Positions 1 to 5,909 of a stretch of 8,012 nucleotides of DNA are shown piece after piece. The DNA is taken from the NCBI GenBank assembly GCA_964551295.1, contig CAZKDJ010000185.1:1-8012 (forward strand), given 5' to 3'. Position numbers and translations under genes: made by a program. The notes beneath the pieces are model-generated. The model was not told the origin of the DNA. It did no database searches and saw only the letters and a program-made list of their open reading frames with translations. The number at the start of each line of letters is the position of its first letter. The first letter of the stretch is position 1. The stretch is from JAFGED01 sp964551295 (lineage in GTDB: Bacteria > Chloroflexota > Anaerolineae > B4-G1).

Positions 1-890
1 CGGCCATTCCCGTCATCCCGGGCCGCAAGAGCGAGAGCGAAAAGTTCGCCGGGGCGGTCGATAGCTACACCATCGAGGCGATGATGGGTGACTGCCGGGC
101 GCTCCAGGCGGGCACCAGCCACTTTTTGGGGCAGAACTTTGCCCAGGCGTTCGACATCCAGTTCCTCGACCAGAATAACGAGCAGCAGTACGCGTGGACG
201 ACCAGTTGGGGCGTCAGCACGCGCATGGTGGGCGCGGTGGTGATGGTGCACGGCGACGACCAAGGGTTGGTCCTGCCGCCCAAGCTTGCCCCGACCCAGG
301 TGGTCATCGTGCCCATCGGCAGGACTGAGGAGGAACGCGCCCAGGTGGCCAAGGTGGTGAGCCGGGTTGAGGCGGCGTTGCAGGGCGACGTGCGGTTGCA
401 GGTGGACGACCGCGAGGAGTATTCGCCCGGCTGGAAGTTCAACGAATGGGAGATGCGGGGCGTGCCGCTGCGCATCGAGATCGGCCCGCGCGACGTGAAG
501 AAGGAGCAGGTGACGCTGGCCCGGCGCGATGTCCCCAGTCGCGGCGGACTGTCCCAGTCCGGAGGAAAGCGCGGCGTGCCGCTGGAGGGCGTGTCCGGCG
601 AGGTGGAGCAGGCGCTGGCACAGATCCAGGCCGATCTCTATGACCGTGCGCTCCAGTTCCGCGAAGAGCATACGTACGACCCGCAGGATTACGGCGAGTT
701 TCAGGAGGCGGTGTCACGGGGGTTTGCCCACTCCTGGTGGTGTGGCGATGCAAAGTGCGAGGAGCAGATCAAGGACGACACAAAGGCGACGGTACGCTGC
801 ATCCCGCTGGATCAGGAACCGGGCCGGGGACGGTGCATCCACTGTGGCGGTGAGGCCACCGAGCGCGCTATCTTTGCACGGGCGTATTAG
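1..890 (+). CDS. proS: prolyl-tRNA synthetase (archaeal/eukaryotic type), 3' part
   Basis: Charges tRNA-Pro with proline in the cytoplasm. The frame is open from base 3 to a TAG at 888-890, so the 5' end lies outside the window and about 295 residues are visible. They begin in the class II catalytic core (IPVIPGRKSESEKFAG, then a TIEAMM stretch and QAGTSHFLGQNF). The motif 3 region follows (GVSTRM...GLVLPP, partial residues about 87-106), then the anticodon-binding domain from VVIVPIGR, including GWKFNEWEMRGVPLRIEIGP. The C-terminal zinc-binding domain has four cysteines at partial residues 247, 252, 278 and 281 (C-x4-C and C-x2-C). The last residue is Tyr, as in Thermus-type ProRS, where the C-terminal Tyr carboxylate reaches toward the active site (family knowledge). 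This architecture lacks the editing insertion of the E. coli type in the part seen. The ATG at 81 is internal and is not the start. Identification is very secure. Confidence 0.96.
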   Translation, partial: AIPVIPGRKSESEKFAGAVDSYTIEAMMGDCRALQAGTSHFLGQNFAQAFDIQFLDQNNEQQYAWTTSWGVSTRMVGAVVMVHGDDQGLVLPPKLAPTQVVIVPIGRTEEERAQVAKVVSRVEAALQGDVRLQVDDREEYSPGWKFNEWEMRGVPLRIEIGPRDVKKEQVTLARRDVPSRGGLSQSGGKRGVPLEGVSGEVEQALAQIQADLYDRALQFREEHTYDPQDYGEFQEAVSRGFAHSWWCGDAKCEEQIKDDTKATVRCIPLDQEPGRGRCIHCGGEATERAIFARAY

Positions 891-937
891 GTTGGTTAGG
901 TGGTCGGATAGTCTGTTGGTTGGCTAAAGGGGGCTGA

Positions 938-2932
938 ATGACGCGGGGGAAATGGATATCGATAGCTGTGGTCGTTGGGGCGTTGGGCGCGATACTTGGC
1001 TTGTTGCTGGTCGTGAATAGCCCCAATTCCGCTCTTCTGATCCCTACATTGGCTCCGACTGTTGGTGTTTCATCTTCTCCGGTACCTTCGATCCCTCCAA
1101 CCGCACACCCTACCGACCAACCGACCGCGGTGCCTCCCAAGGAGCTCACGATCTGTCAGGCGGAGGAGCCCAACACGCTCTTTATCTACGGGCGCCCGTC
1201 GCGTGGGGCCCGCAACGTGCTGGAGGCGATCTATGACGGACCGATCGATACGCCCACATACCAGTTCACGCCGACGATCCTGGAAAAGCTACCTAGCCTG
1301 TCTGATAGAGACGTTGCCGTGCGGATGGTTCAGGTCAAGGAAGGCGACCGGGTCATAGATGTCAAGAACGAGTGGGCGTTGGTGTTGCAGCCTGGAACTG
1401 AGGTGGTTGACTCCAGTGGCAGGGAGGTCACTTCCGGGGGTGAGGCGATCACGATGACGCAGTTGGTGGTCACCTTTACGCTGCGGGCCGATGTAACCTG
1501 GCAGGACGGACATCCACTGACCGCCGACGATTCAGTTTACGCCTTCGAGTTGGCCGGTGCGTTGGGCAATCTGCCGCCCCACGACAGACTGCTGCTCGAT
1601 CGCACACTGAGCTACAAGGCCGTAGATGAGCGTACGGTCGTTTGGACCAGCGTCCCCGGCTACCGCGACACGTTCTATCTCTACGGCTCGCCATCCCAGA
1701 ACGTCTTTGTGCAGAACTTTTACCACCCGCTGCCCCGGCACTCTTTGGGTACGGTCGGCGCTGATCAGATGCTCGATTCGGAGATCGTGCGCCACAGGCC
1801 GATGGGGTGGGGGCCTTTCGCCTTGCAAGAGTGGGTAGTGGGCGATCACATCACGTTGGTACGCAATGAACGTTACTTCCGTGCCTCCGAGGGGCTGCCG
1901 CATCTCGATCGGGTGACGTTCCGTTTCGTCGCCAGCCTTGGGCAGGCGCTTGAGCTGTTTGCAGCGGGCGAGTGTGATGTCATCGCGCAGGATGTGATCG
2001 AGGGGCAGGATACCGCGCCGCTGCTGGAGGCCGCCGAGTCCGGGGTGGTCCAGTTGGTCTCGTCCTCCAGTAGTGAGTGGGAGCACCTGGACTTTGGCAT
2101 TCAACCCACGAGTTGGGTCAACCGTCCAGATTACTTTGGCGACGTGCGCGTGCGCCAGGCCATCGCCCAATGTATCGACCGCGAGCGCATCGCGCGCGAG
2201 GCGTCTCCCTATGGCGAGGCGGCCGTCGCCCACAGCTACGTCCCGGCGGGGCACCCACTGTATGCAGATGAGCGACTCCAACGCTGGGAGTATAATTCCT
2301 ACGCGGGGCAAACGTTGTTGGACGAGGTCGGGTGGCGGGATGAGGACGGGGACGGCTTACGGGAAGCGCGCGATGTGGCAGGTGTGGCCTGGGGTACGCC
2401 TTTCTCCATCACACTGGTCACGACCAGGGACGATCCCGCTCGCCAGCGAACGGCGCAGATTCTGTCGGAGAATCTGATGGACTGTGGTATTGGGTTGGGG
2501 GTGCAGTACTATTCCTCCACACAGGAGCTCATTTTCGAGGGGCACGATAGCCCAGTCCTCGGCCGCCAGTTTGACCTGGCGCTTTACTCGTGGAACAGTG
2601 GCCTCTACGCGCCCTGTGAGCTCTACCTCTCGTCGCAGATCCCCACTCCCGAGAATCAGTGGACGACGCTCAACAGTCCCGGCTATGCCAGCGCCGATTA
2701 CGATGTGGCTTGCCAGGAGGCGTTGAACGTGTTACCCGGAACGAGTTCGCACGACTATTATCACCGCGAGGCACAGCACGTTTTCTTCCAGGATTTGCCC
2801 GCGTTGCCGCTCTACTTTGTGCCGCGCCTGATCGCCGTGCGGCCTGGGGTGGTCGGTGTGGCACCGGACCCCAGCGAGTACCTGACTTGGAGTATTGAGG
2901 CGGTTGATAGAACACGGATTGCAGGACAGTAA
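938..2932 (+). CDS. ABC transporter substrate-binding protein, family 5 (peptide/nickel/oligosaccharide type), N-terminally anchored
   Basis: A 664-residue extracytoplasmic solute-binding protein of the SBP_bac_5 (DppA/OppA-like) family, expected to capture peptides or other small solutes for an ABC importer. The ATG follows an AAAGGGGG ribosome site (926-933). Residues 6-26 form one hydrophobic helix, then a Pro/Thr/Ser-rich linker runs to about residue 68. The folded domain starts at LTICQAEEPNTLFIYG. Family hallmarks are VTFTLRADVTWQDGHPLTADD, the WGPFALQEW...LVRNERYF block, LFAAGECDVI, DVRVRQAIAQCIDRERI, and a DEDGDGLRE acidic loop, followed by the usual C-terminal lobe. There is no lipobox cysteine: the first Cys is residue 73. 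It is therefore either cleaved and secreted or held by an uncleaved helix. No permease or ATPase gene lies nearby, so the substrate cannot be inferred. It begins 47 nt after proS and ends 47 nt before the AcnX-type gene. Confidence 0.9.
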   Translation: MTRGKWISIAVVVGALGAILGLLLVVNSPNSALLIPTLAPTVGVSSSPVPSIPPTAHPTDQPTAVPPKELTICQAEEPNTLFIYGRPSRGARNVLEAIYDGPIDTPTYQFTPTILEKLPSLSDRDVAVRMVQVKEGDRVIDVKNEWALVLQPGTEVVDSSGREVTSGGEAITMTQLVVTFTLRADVTWQDGHPLTADDSVYAFELAGALGNLPPHDRLLLDRTLSYKAVDERTVVWTSVPGYRDTFYLYGSPSQNVFVQNFYHPLPRHSLGTVGADQMLDSEIVRHRPMGWGPFALQEWVVGDHITLVRNERYFRASEGLPHLDRVTFRFVASLGQALELFAAGECDVIAQDVIEGQDTAPLLEAAESGVVQLVSSSSSEWEHLDFGIQPTSWVNRPDYFGDVRVRQAIAQCIDRERIAREASPYGEAAVAHSYVPAGHPLYADERLQRWEYNSYAGQTLLDEVGWRDEDGDGLREARDVAGVAWGTPFSITLVTTRDDPARQRTAQILSENLMDCGIGLGVQYYSSTQELIFEGHDSPVLGRQFDLALYSWNSGLYAPCELYLSSQIPTPENQWTTLNSPGYASADYDVACQEALNVLPGTSSHDYYHREAQHVFFQDLPALPLYFVPRLIAVRPGVVGVAPDPSEYLTWSIEAVDRTRIAGQ

Positions 2933-2979
2933 GTGACCAACTTTTACGATACTGCCATCCGTCCGATGTTTTTACGCGT

Positions 2980-3390
2980 ATGATCCGTCATCGTCCTGTA
3001 ATCCGCGTTCTTGCACGCGTGGTCAAGGCCGGTCAAGCGGCGGGCGAGGCGCTGGTGTCGCCCGACCCTATCGGCTTCCTGGGTGGCGTGGATCCTGATA
3101 CCGGTGCAGTCATCGAGGCCGGACATCCCCTCGAGGGTCAGTGCGTGGCCGGACGCGTGCTGGTGTTCCCCACCGGCAAGGGCAGCACCGTGGGCTCCTA
3201 CACGATCTATCGCCTGGCGCGCGCGGGATTGGCCCCGGCAGCCATCGTCAACGCCGAGGCCGATCCCGTCGTGGCCGTCGGGGCCATCATCTCCGATATC
3301 CCGATGGTGGACCATGTGGACATCGCGCGCATCCACACGGGGGATTGGGTGGAGGTGCGGGATGGGGAAGTGGTTGTGAAAAGACCCTAA
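2980..3390 (+). CDS. aconitase X swivel-domain protein (DUF126; AcnX small-subunit type)
   Basis: A 136-residue protein matching the small, swivel-domain subunit of aconitase X enzymes. Recognisable family blocks are GEALVSPDPIGFLGGVDPDTG (residues 22-42), HPLEGQCVAGRVLVFP (49-64), the glycine-serine loop GKGSTVGS (66-73), APAAIVN and the DPVVAVGAIISDIP segment. Known members pair with a large Fe-S subunit. In archaea the pair is phosphomevalonate dehydratase of the modified mevalonate pathway; in bacteria AcnX relatives dehydrate cis-3-hydroxyproline. Which reaction applies here cannot be told. The large subunit, usually adjacent, is not in the window, and the gene upstream is a solute-binding protein. 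The ATG at 2980 has no clear Shine-Dalgarno; no better in-frame start is visible upstream, and the N-terminus fits the family length. The TAA at 3388-3390 lies inside the left arm of the hairpin at 3382-3414. Confidence 0.85.
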   Translation: MIRHRPVIRVLARVVKAGQAAGEALVSPDPIGFLGGVDPDTGAVIEAGHPLEGQCVAGRVLVFPTGKGSTVGSYTIYRLARAGLAPAAIVNAEADPVVAVGAIISDIPMVDHVDIARIHTGDWVEVRDGEVVVKRP

Positions 3391-3414
3391 GGGTTTCCGA
3401 AACCCTTAGGGTCT
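3382..3414 (-). terminator. hairpin terminator for tadA/tRNA-Ser, shared with the convergent AcnX gene
   Basis: A perfect 15-bp inverted repeat (arms 3382-3396 and 3400-3414) around a 3-nt loop. Read on the minus strand, the stem is followed by TTTTC, giving a short U tract and a plausible intrinsic terminator for the tRNA transcript. Read on the plus strand the tail is GTTGG, so termination of the AcnX message would be weaker. The arms contain CCCTAAGGG, itself nearly palindromic. The hairpin begins two bases after the tRNA CCA and includes the AcnX stop codon. Confidence 0.8.
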
Positions 3415-3416
3415 GT

Positions 3417-3506
<90 letters not shown>

Positions 3507-3514
3507 GTGAGACG

Positions 3515-3976
3515 TTATTCTTTTCTGTTCTCCCTGAGTTGGGCGAAAAACCGCTCCAGCAACGCCTGCGACTCCTTGGCCAGCACCCCGCCGGTGACGG
3601 CCACCTGGTGGTTGAGACGTGGATCGCGCAGGATCTCGACCACCGAGCCCGCCGCGCCGGCCTTGGGATCGAGTGCCCCGTACACCAGTCGGGGCAGCCG
3701 AGCTGACACCATCGCGCCGGCGCACATCGGGCAGGGCTCCAGCGTGCAGTACAGCGTCACCCCCACCAGCCGCCAGCCGCCCAAACTCCGGGCTGCCTCC
3801 TGGAGCGCAATCATCTCCGCGTGAGCGGTTGGGTCCGCGTCGACTTCCTTGCGGTTGTGCCCTTGCCCGACGATGATCCCTTCCTTCACGGCCACCGCAC
3901 CGACGGGCACGTCACCGTGCGCCAGTGCCTGCTCCGCTTCGGCCAGCGCCTCGCGCATCCAGGTTGCGTCGTTCAC
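3515..3976 (-). CDS. tadA: tRNA-specific adenosine deaminase
   Basis: A 153-residue zinc deaminase that converts A34 of tRNA-Arg(ACG) to inosine so that one tRNA reads CGU, CGC and CGA (family knowledge). The catalytic signature is complete: H52-A-E54 within DPTAHAEMIALQEA and PCPMC with C82 and C85. His52, Cys82 and Cys85 are the expected zinc ligands and Glu54 the proton shuttle. The GTG at 3974-3976 is chosen because the resulting N-terminus (TWMREALAEAEQALAHGDVPVGAV) has the length and pattern of the family. No Shine-Dalgarno precedes it. Instead a consensus -10 box ends 6 nt upstream, so the message is probably leaderless. An internal ATG at codon 7 is a less likely alternative. tRNA-Ser lies directly downstream. 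Confidence 0.94.
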   Translation of the reverse strand: MNDATWMREALAEAEQALAHGDVPVGAVAVKEGIIVGQGHNRKEVDADPTAHAEMIALQEAARSLGGWRLVGVTLYCTLEPCPMCAGAMVSARLPRLVYGALDPKAGAAGSVVEILRDPRLNHQVAVTGGVLAKESQALLERFFAQLRENRKE

Positions 3977-3982
3977 GACGGC

Positions 3983-4011
3983 ATTATAACATGGGGTGGG
4001 TGAGACGGCAA
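3983..4011 (-). promoter_or_regulatory. sigma-70-type promoter of tadA/tRNA-Ser
   Basis: On the minus strand, TATAAT at 3983-3988 is preceded by TGT, giving an extended -10 TGn. A 17-bp spacer separates it from TTGCCG at 4006-4011, which matches four of six bases of the -35 consensus. Six bases separate the -10 box from the GTG of tadA, placing the predicted start site on or next to the first base of the start codon. Confidence 0.7.
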
Positions 4012-4056
4012 TGAGGATGCCGGTGCTCGATGAGCGGAGTGCGATTCACACAATTA

Positions 4057-4081
4057 GGACGCCGAAGGGCTCCGGCGCCCT
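4057..4081 (-). terminator. possible 3' hairpin downstream of the response-regulator array
   Basis: In minus-strand RNA, arms AGGGCGCCG and CGGCGTCCT pair over 9 bp including one G-U wobble, with an 8-nt loop. The plus-strand version would have an A-C mismatch instead, which favours a minus-strand RNA role. No U tract follows, so a standard intrinsic terminator is not shown. An alternative 5-bp fold (AGGGC/GCCCT) overlaps it. Confidence 0.3.
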
Positions 4082-4101
4082 GAACAAAGGGGACAATGCG
4101 T

Positions 4102-4128
4102 CAGGCATCCTGAGGAATTGGATACCTG
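4102..4128 (-). terminator. possible hairpin just after the last response regulator
   Basis: In minus-strand RNA the arms CAGGTATCC and GGATGCCTG pair over 9 bp with one G-U wobble and a 9-nt loop. It lies 24 nt after the RR-E stop codon. There is no following U run. It could be a 3'-end stabiliser, a factor-dependent terminator or chance. Confidence 0.3.
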
Positions 4129-4151
4129 TTGTGATAGACTAGGGTCGAGGA

Positions 4152-4529
4152 TCACTCCTTCTGCGGATGGGTCGAGCCCAGGATAGCCGCTAGATCTCGC
4201 AACTGGCTGAAGCTAATGGGCTTGAGGAGCACGAGATCGGCTTCATCTCGTAGACTCTCAGCCATGCGTGGATGGGCGGTAGCGACGATGACGCGCGTCT
4301 TGACCAATCGTGCATCGGCACGAATCTGGTGCAGGATGTCCATCCCCGCTACACGGGGGAGATGTAGGTCCAACACCACGACGTCGGGCGTCGTGACGGC
4401 CAGCCGTGCAAGGGCCTGGTCGCCAGACTGGATGATCTCTGTCTTGAATCCGGCCGCCTGTAGCGCCTCGGAAAAGATGACGGATAGATCATCGTCGTCT
4501 TCGATAATGAGTCCCAATAATTCACTCAT
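4152..4529 (-). CDS. single-domain response regulator (RR-E, fifth of array)
   Basis: A 125-residue protein made of one receiver domain and no output domain. The phosphorylation site is complete: acidic pair Glu10-Asp11, phosphoacceptor Asp54 in VVVLDLHLP, Thr84 in VIVATA and Lys103 in LLLKPI. The end, FSQLRDLAAILG, carries the array signature. An AGGAGG ribosome site lies 8 nt before the ATG. It is last in the array, starting 77 nt after the RR-D stop. By hand count without gaps it is identical to RR-D at about 78 of the first 118 positions. Residues 11-14 are four consecutive Asp, an unusually acidic pocket edge. It presumably takes phosphate from the upstream kinase, but its target is unknown. 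Confidence 0.92.
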   Translation of the reverse strand: MSELLGLIIEDDDDLSVIFSEALQAAGFKTEIIQSGDQALARLAVTTPDVVVLDLHLPRVAGMDILHQIRADARLVKTRVIVATAHPRMAESLRDEADLVLLKPISFSQLRDLAAILGSTHPQKE

Positions 4530-4606
4530 ACTGATTCCTCCTGCTTAAGCGAGCGGGTGTGTCGTTTTGATGGTCGTTGCGTACATCTCCCGAGAGCCAG
4601 TAAGTG

Positions 4607-4975
4607 TTACGACGTCTTGAATCCTAGACGAGCGGCCAGGTCGCGTAGCTGACTGAAACCAATGGGTTTGAGGAGTACGAGATCGGCTTTGTCCTGAAGC
4701 GTCTCGGCCATGCGCGGGTCTGCGGTGGCGATGATGACTTTGGTGGCAGCCAGGCGCTCGTCCACGCGAATTTGCTTTAGGACCTCCTCCCCTGATACGC
4801 GGGGCAGGTGTAGATCCAGCACCACGATTTGTGGCGTGATGGATGCCAGCCACATCAGCGCGGTGTCGCCGGCCCGGACGATTTGAGTCTCGAATCCCGC
4901 CTCTTGCAACGCTTTGGAGAAGATAATGGCTAGATCGGTTTCGTCTTCGACGATTAGAGCAAACAGGTCGTCCAT
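4607..4975 (-). CDS. single-domain response regulator (RR-D, fourth of array)
   Basis: A 122-residue receiver-only protein. Glu10-Asp11, Asp54 (VVVLDLHLP), Thr84 (VIIATA) and Lys103 (LLLKPI) form the phosphorylation site. It differs from its neighbours mainly in the helix 1 to helix 2 surface (QIVRAGDTALMWLASI) and in EEVLKQIRV after Asp54. AGGAGG precedes the ATG by 7 nt. The 107-nt gap before it is the longest in the array and contains a candidate promoter, so it and RR-E may form a separately transcribed pair. RR-E follows after 77 nt. Confidence 0.92.
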   Translation of the reverse strand: MDDLFALIVEDETDLAIIFSKALQEAGFETQIVRAGDTALMWLASITPQIVVLDLHLPRVSGEEVLKQIRVDERLAATKVIIATADPRMAETLQDKADLVLLKPIGFSQLRDLAARLGFKTS

Positions 4976-5024
4976 GGTGGGCCTCCTGTAACGAGTTCGC
5001 TACTAGCTCTGTTTCCCCACCCGA

Positions 5025-5054
5025 ATTTTATCACGAATGGCGAGAATATGCGAA
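5025..5054 (-). promoter_or_regulatory. candidate promoter ahead of RR-D
   Basis: On the minus strand, TAAAAT (5025-5030) is preceded by TGA, an extended -10 form. TTCGCA (5049-5054) sits 18 bp upstream and matches four of six -35 positions. The predicted leader to the RR-D start is about 40 nt. It falls in the AT-richer 107-nt gap, which fits an internal promoter, but the -35 match is weak. Confidence 0.35.
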
Positions 5055-5082
5055 TTTCACAATGGCCTGTTTTACCATCCTG

Positions 5083-5448
5083 TCACACATTGCCGACGAG
5101 GCGGGCCGATAGATCTCGTAGCTGGGCAAAGCTGATTGGCTTGAACAGCACACGATCTGCCTGGTCGCGAATGCCTTCGGCCAGGCGCGCGTAGGCGGTG
5201 GCGATGATGACGGGCGTCTTGGCCAACCGCTCGTCGGCGCGGATGTGTTGTAGGATTTGTGGGCCGGACACATTCGGCAGGTTCAGGTCTAGTATGACGA
5301 TATCTGGCTTGGAAGAGGCCAGCCATTCCAGGGCGGCGTCGCCGGTGTGGATGACCTCGGTCTCGAATCCGGCTGCTTGCAGCGCCCTCGAAAACACGAT
5401 CGAGATGTCAAACTCGTCCTCTACGATTAGTGCTAGTGGTTTACCCAT
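5083..5448 (-). CDS. single-domain response regulator (RR-C, third of array)
   Basis: A 121-residue receiver-only protein, the shortest of the five. Glu10-Asp11, Asp54 (IVILDLNLP), Thr84 (VIIATA) and Lys103 (LFKPI) are present. It is the only paralogue with Asn59 after LP (NVSG); the others have Arg (RV). Its ATG is one base after the RR-B stop, and its ribosome site (AAAAGGGG) lies within the last RR-B codons, so the two are very likely translationally coupled and made in fixed ratio. Like its siblings it ends soon after QLRDL and has no DNA-binding or enzymatic domain. Confidence 0.92.
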   Translation of the reverse strand: MGKPLALIVEDEFDISIVFSRALQAAGFETEVIHTGDAALEWLASSKPDIVILDLNLPNVSGPQILQHIRADERLAKTPVIIATAYARLAEGIRDQADRVLFKPISFAQLRDLSARLVGNV

Positions 5449-5449
5449 G

Positions 5450-5869
5450 TCATCCCCTTTTACCTTGTTCGGGTTGTTCCTCTTGACCCTCTGGTTCGCC
5501 TGGCAAAGTCATGCCGCTGAAGCGGGCAGCCAGGTCTCGTAGCTGGGAGAAGCTGACGGGTTTGAAGAATATCCAATCAGCTGCCTCTTGCAGACTCTCG
5601 GCCATATGCGGGTAGGCAGTGGCAATGATGACGTTGATGTCTGCCAGGCGTGGTTCGTTGCGTATGTATTGCAGCACGTCAGGCCCGGCCACGCGGGGCA
5701 TGTGCAGGTCCAGTACGACCACGACCGGCGTGTTTGAGGAAAGCCATTCGATGGCGTCGTCGCCGCTGTGGAGAACTTGGGTTTCAAATCCCGCCGCGTG
5801 TAGGGCCTTGGCAAAGATGACCGAGATGTCTTTTTCGTCTTCGACGATCAATGCGAGAGGTTTGTTCAT
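5450..5869 (-). CDS. single-domain response regulator (RR-B, second of array) with acidic/Gln-rich tail
   Basis: A 139-residue receiver protein. Glu10-Asp11, Asp54 (VVVLDLHMP), Thr84 (VIIATA) and Lys103 (FFKPV) are intact. After QLRDLAARF it carries an extra tail of about 20 residues (GEPEGQEEQPEQGKRG) that the paralogues lack, probably disordered. The start is set at 5869 because AAAGGAGGAGGA lies directly before that ATG. A longer frame reaching 5971 reads only the out-of-frame end of RR-A and is rejected. It is 40 nt downstream of RR-A and coupled to RR-C. Confidence 0.92.
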   Translation of the reverse strand: MNKPLALIVEDEKDISVIFAKALHAAGFETQVLHSGDDAIEWLSSNTPVVVVLDLHMPRVAGPDVLQYIRNEPRLADINVIIATAYPHMAESLQEAADWIFFKPVSFSQLRDLAARFSGMTLPGEPEGQEEQPEQGKRG

Positions 5870-5902
5870 TCCTCCTCCTTTCTGACTAGACCCGATTGAA
5901 TG

Positions 5903-5908
5903 ATTATA
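5903..5908 (-). promoter_or_regulatory. candidate -10 box ahead of RR-B
   Basis: A consensus TATAAT on the minus strand, one base past the RR-A stop codon and 33 nt before the RR-B ATG. At 17 bp spacing the -35 position is TGCACC, only three of six matches, so an internal promoter is possible but unproven. Confidence 0.3.
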
Positions 5909-5909
5909 C

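Noticed and set aside
439..753. Antisense and shifted frames inside proS
   Set aside because: They are Arg/Pro/Ala-rich readings of a conserved synthetase sequence and have no independent support.
1532..2311. 259-residue open frame on the minus strand opposite the solute-binding protein
   Set aside because: It lies entirely inside a well-supported gene, its product resembles no family I know, and long antisense frames are expected in GC-rich coding DNA.
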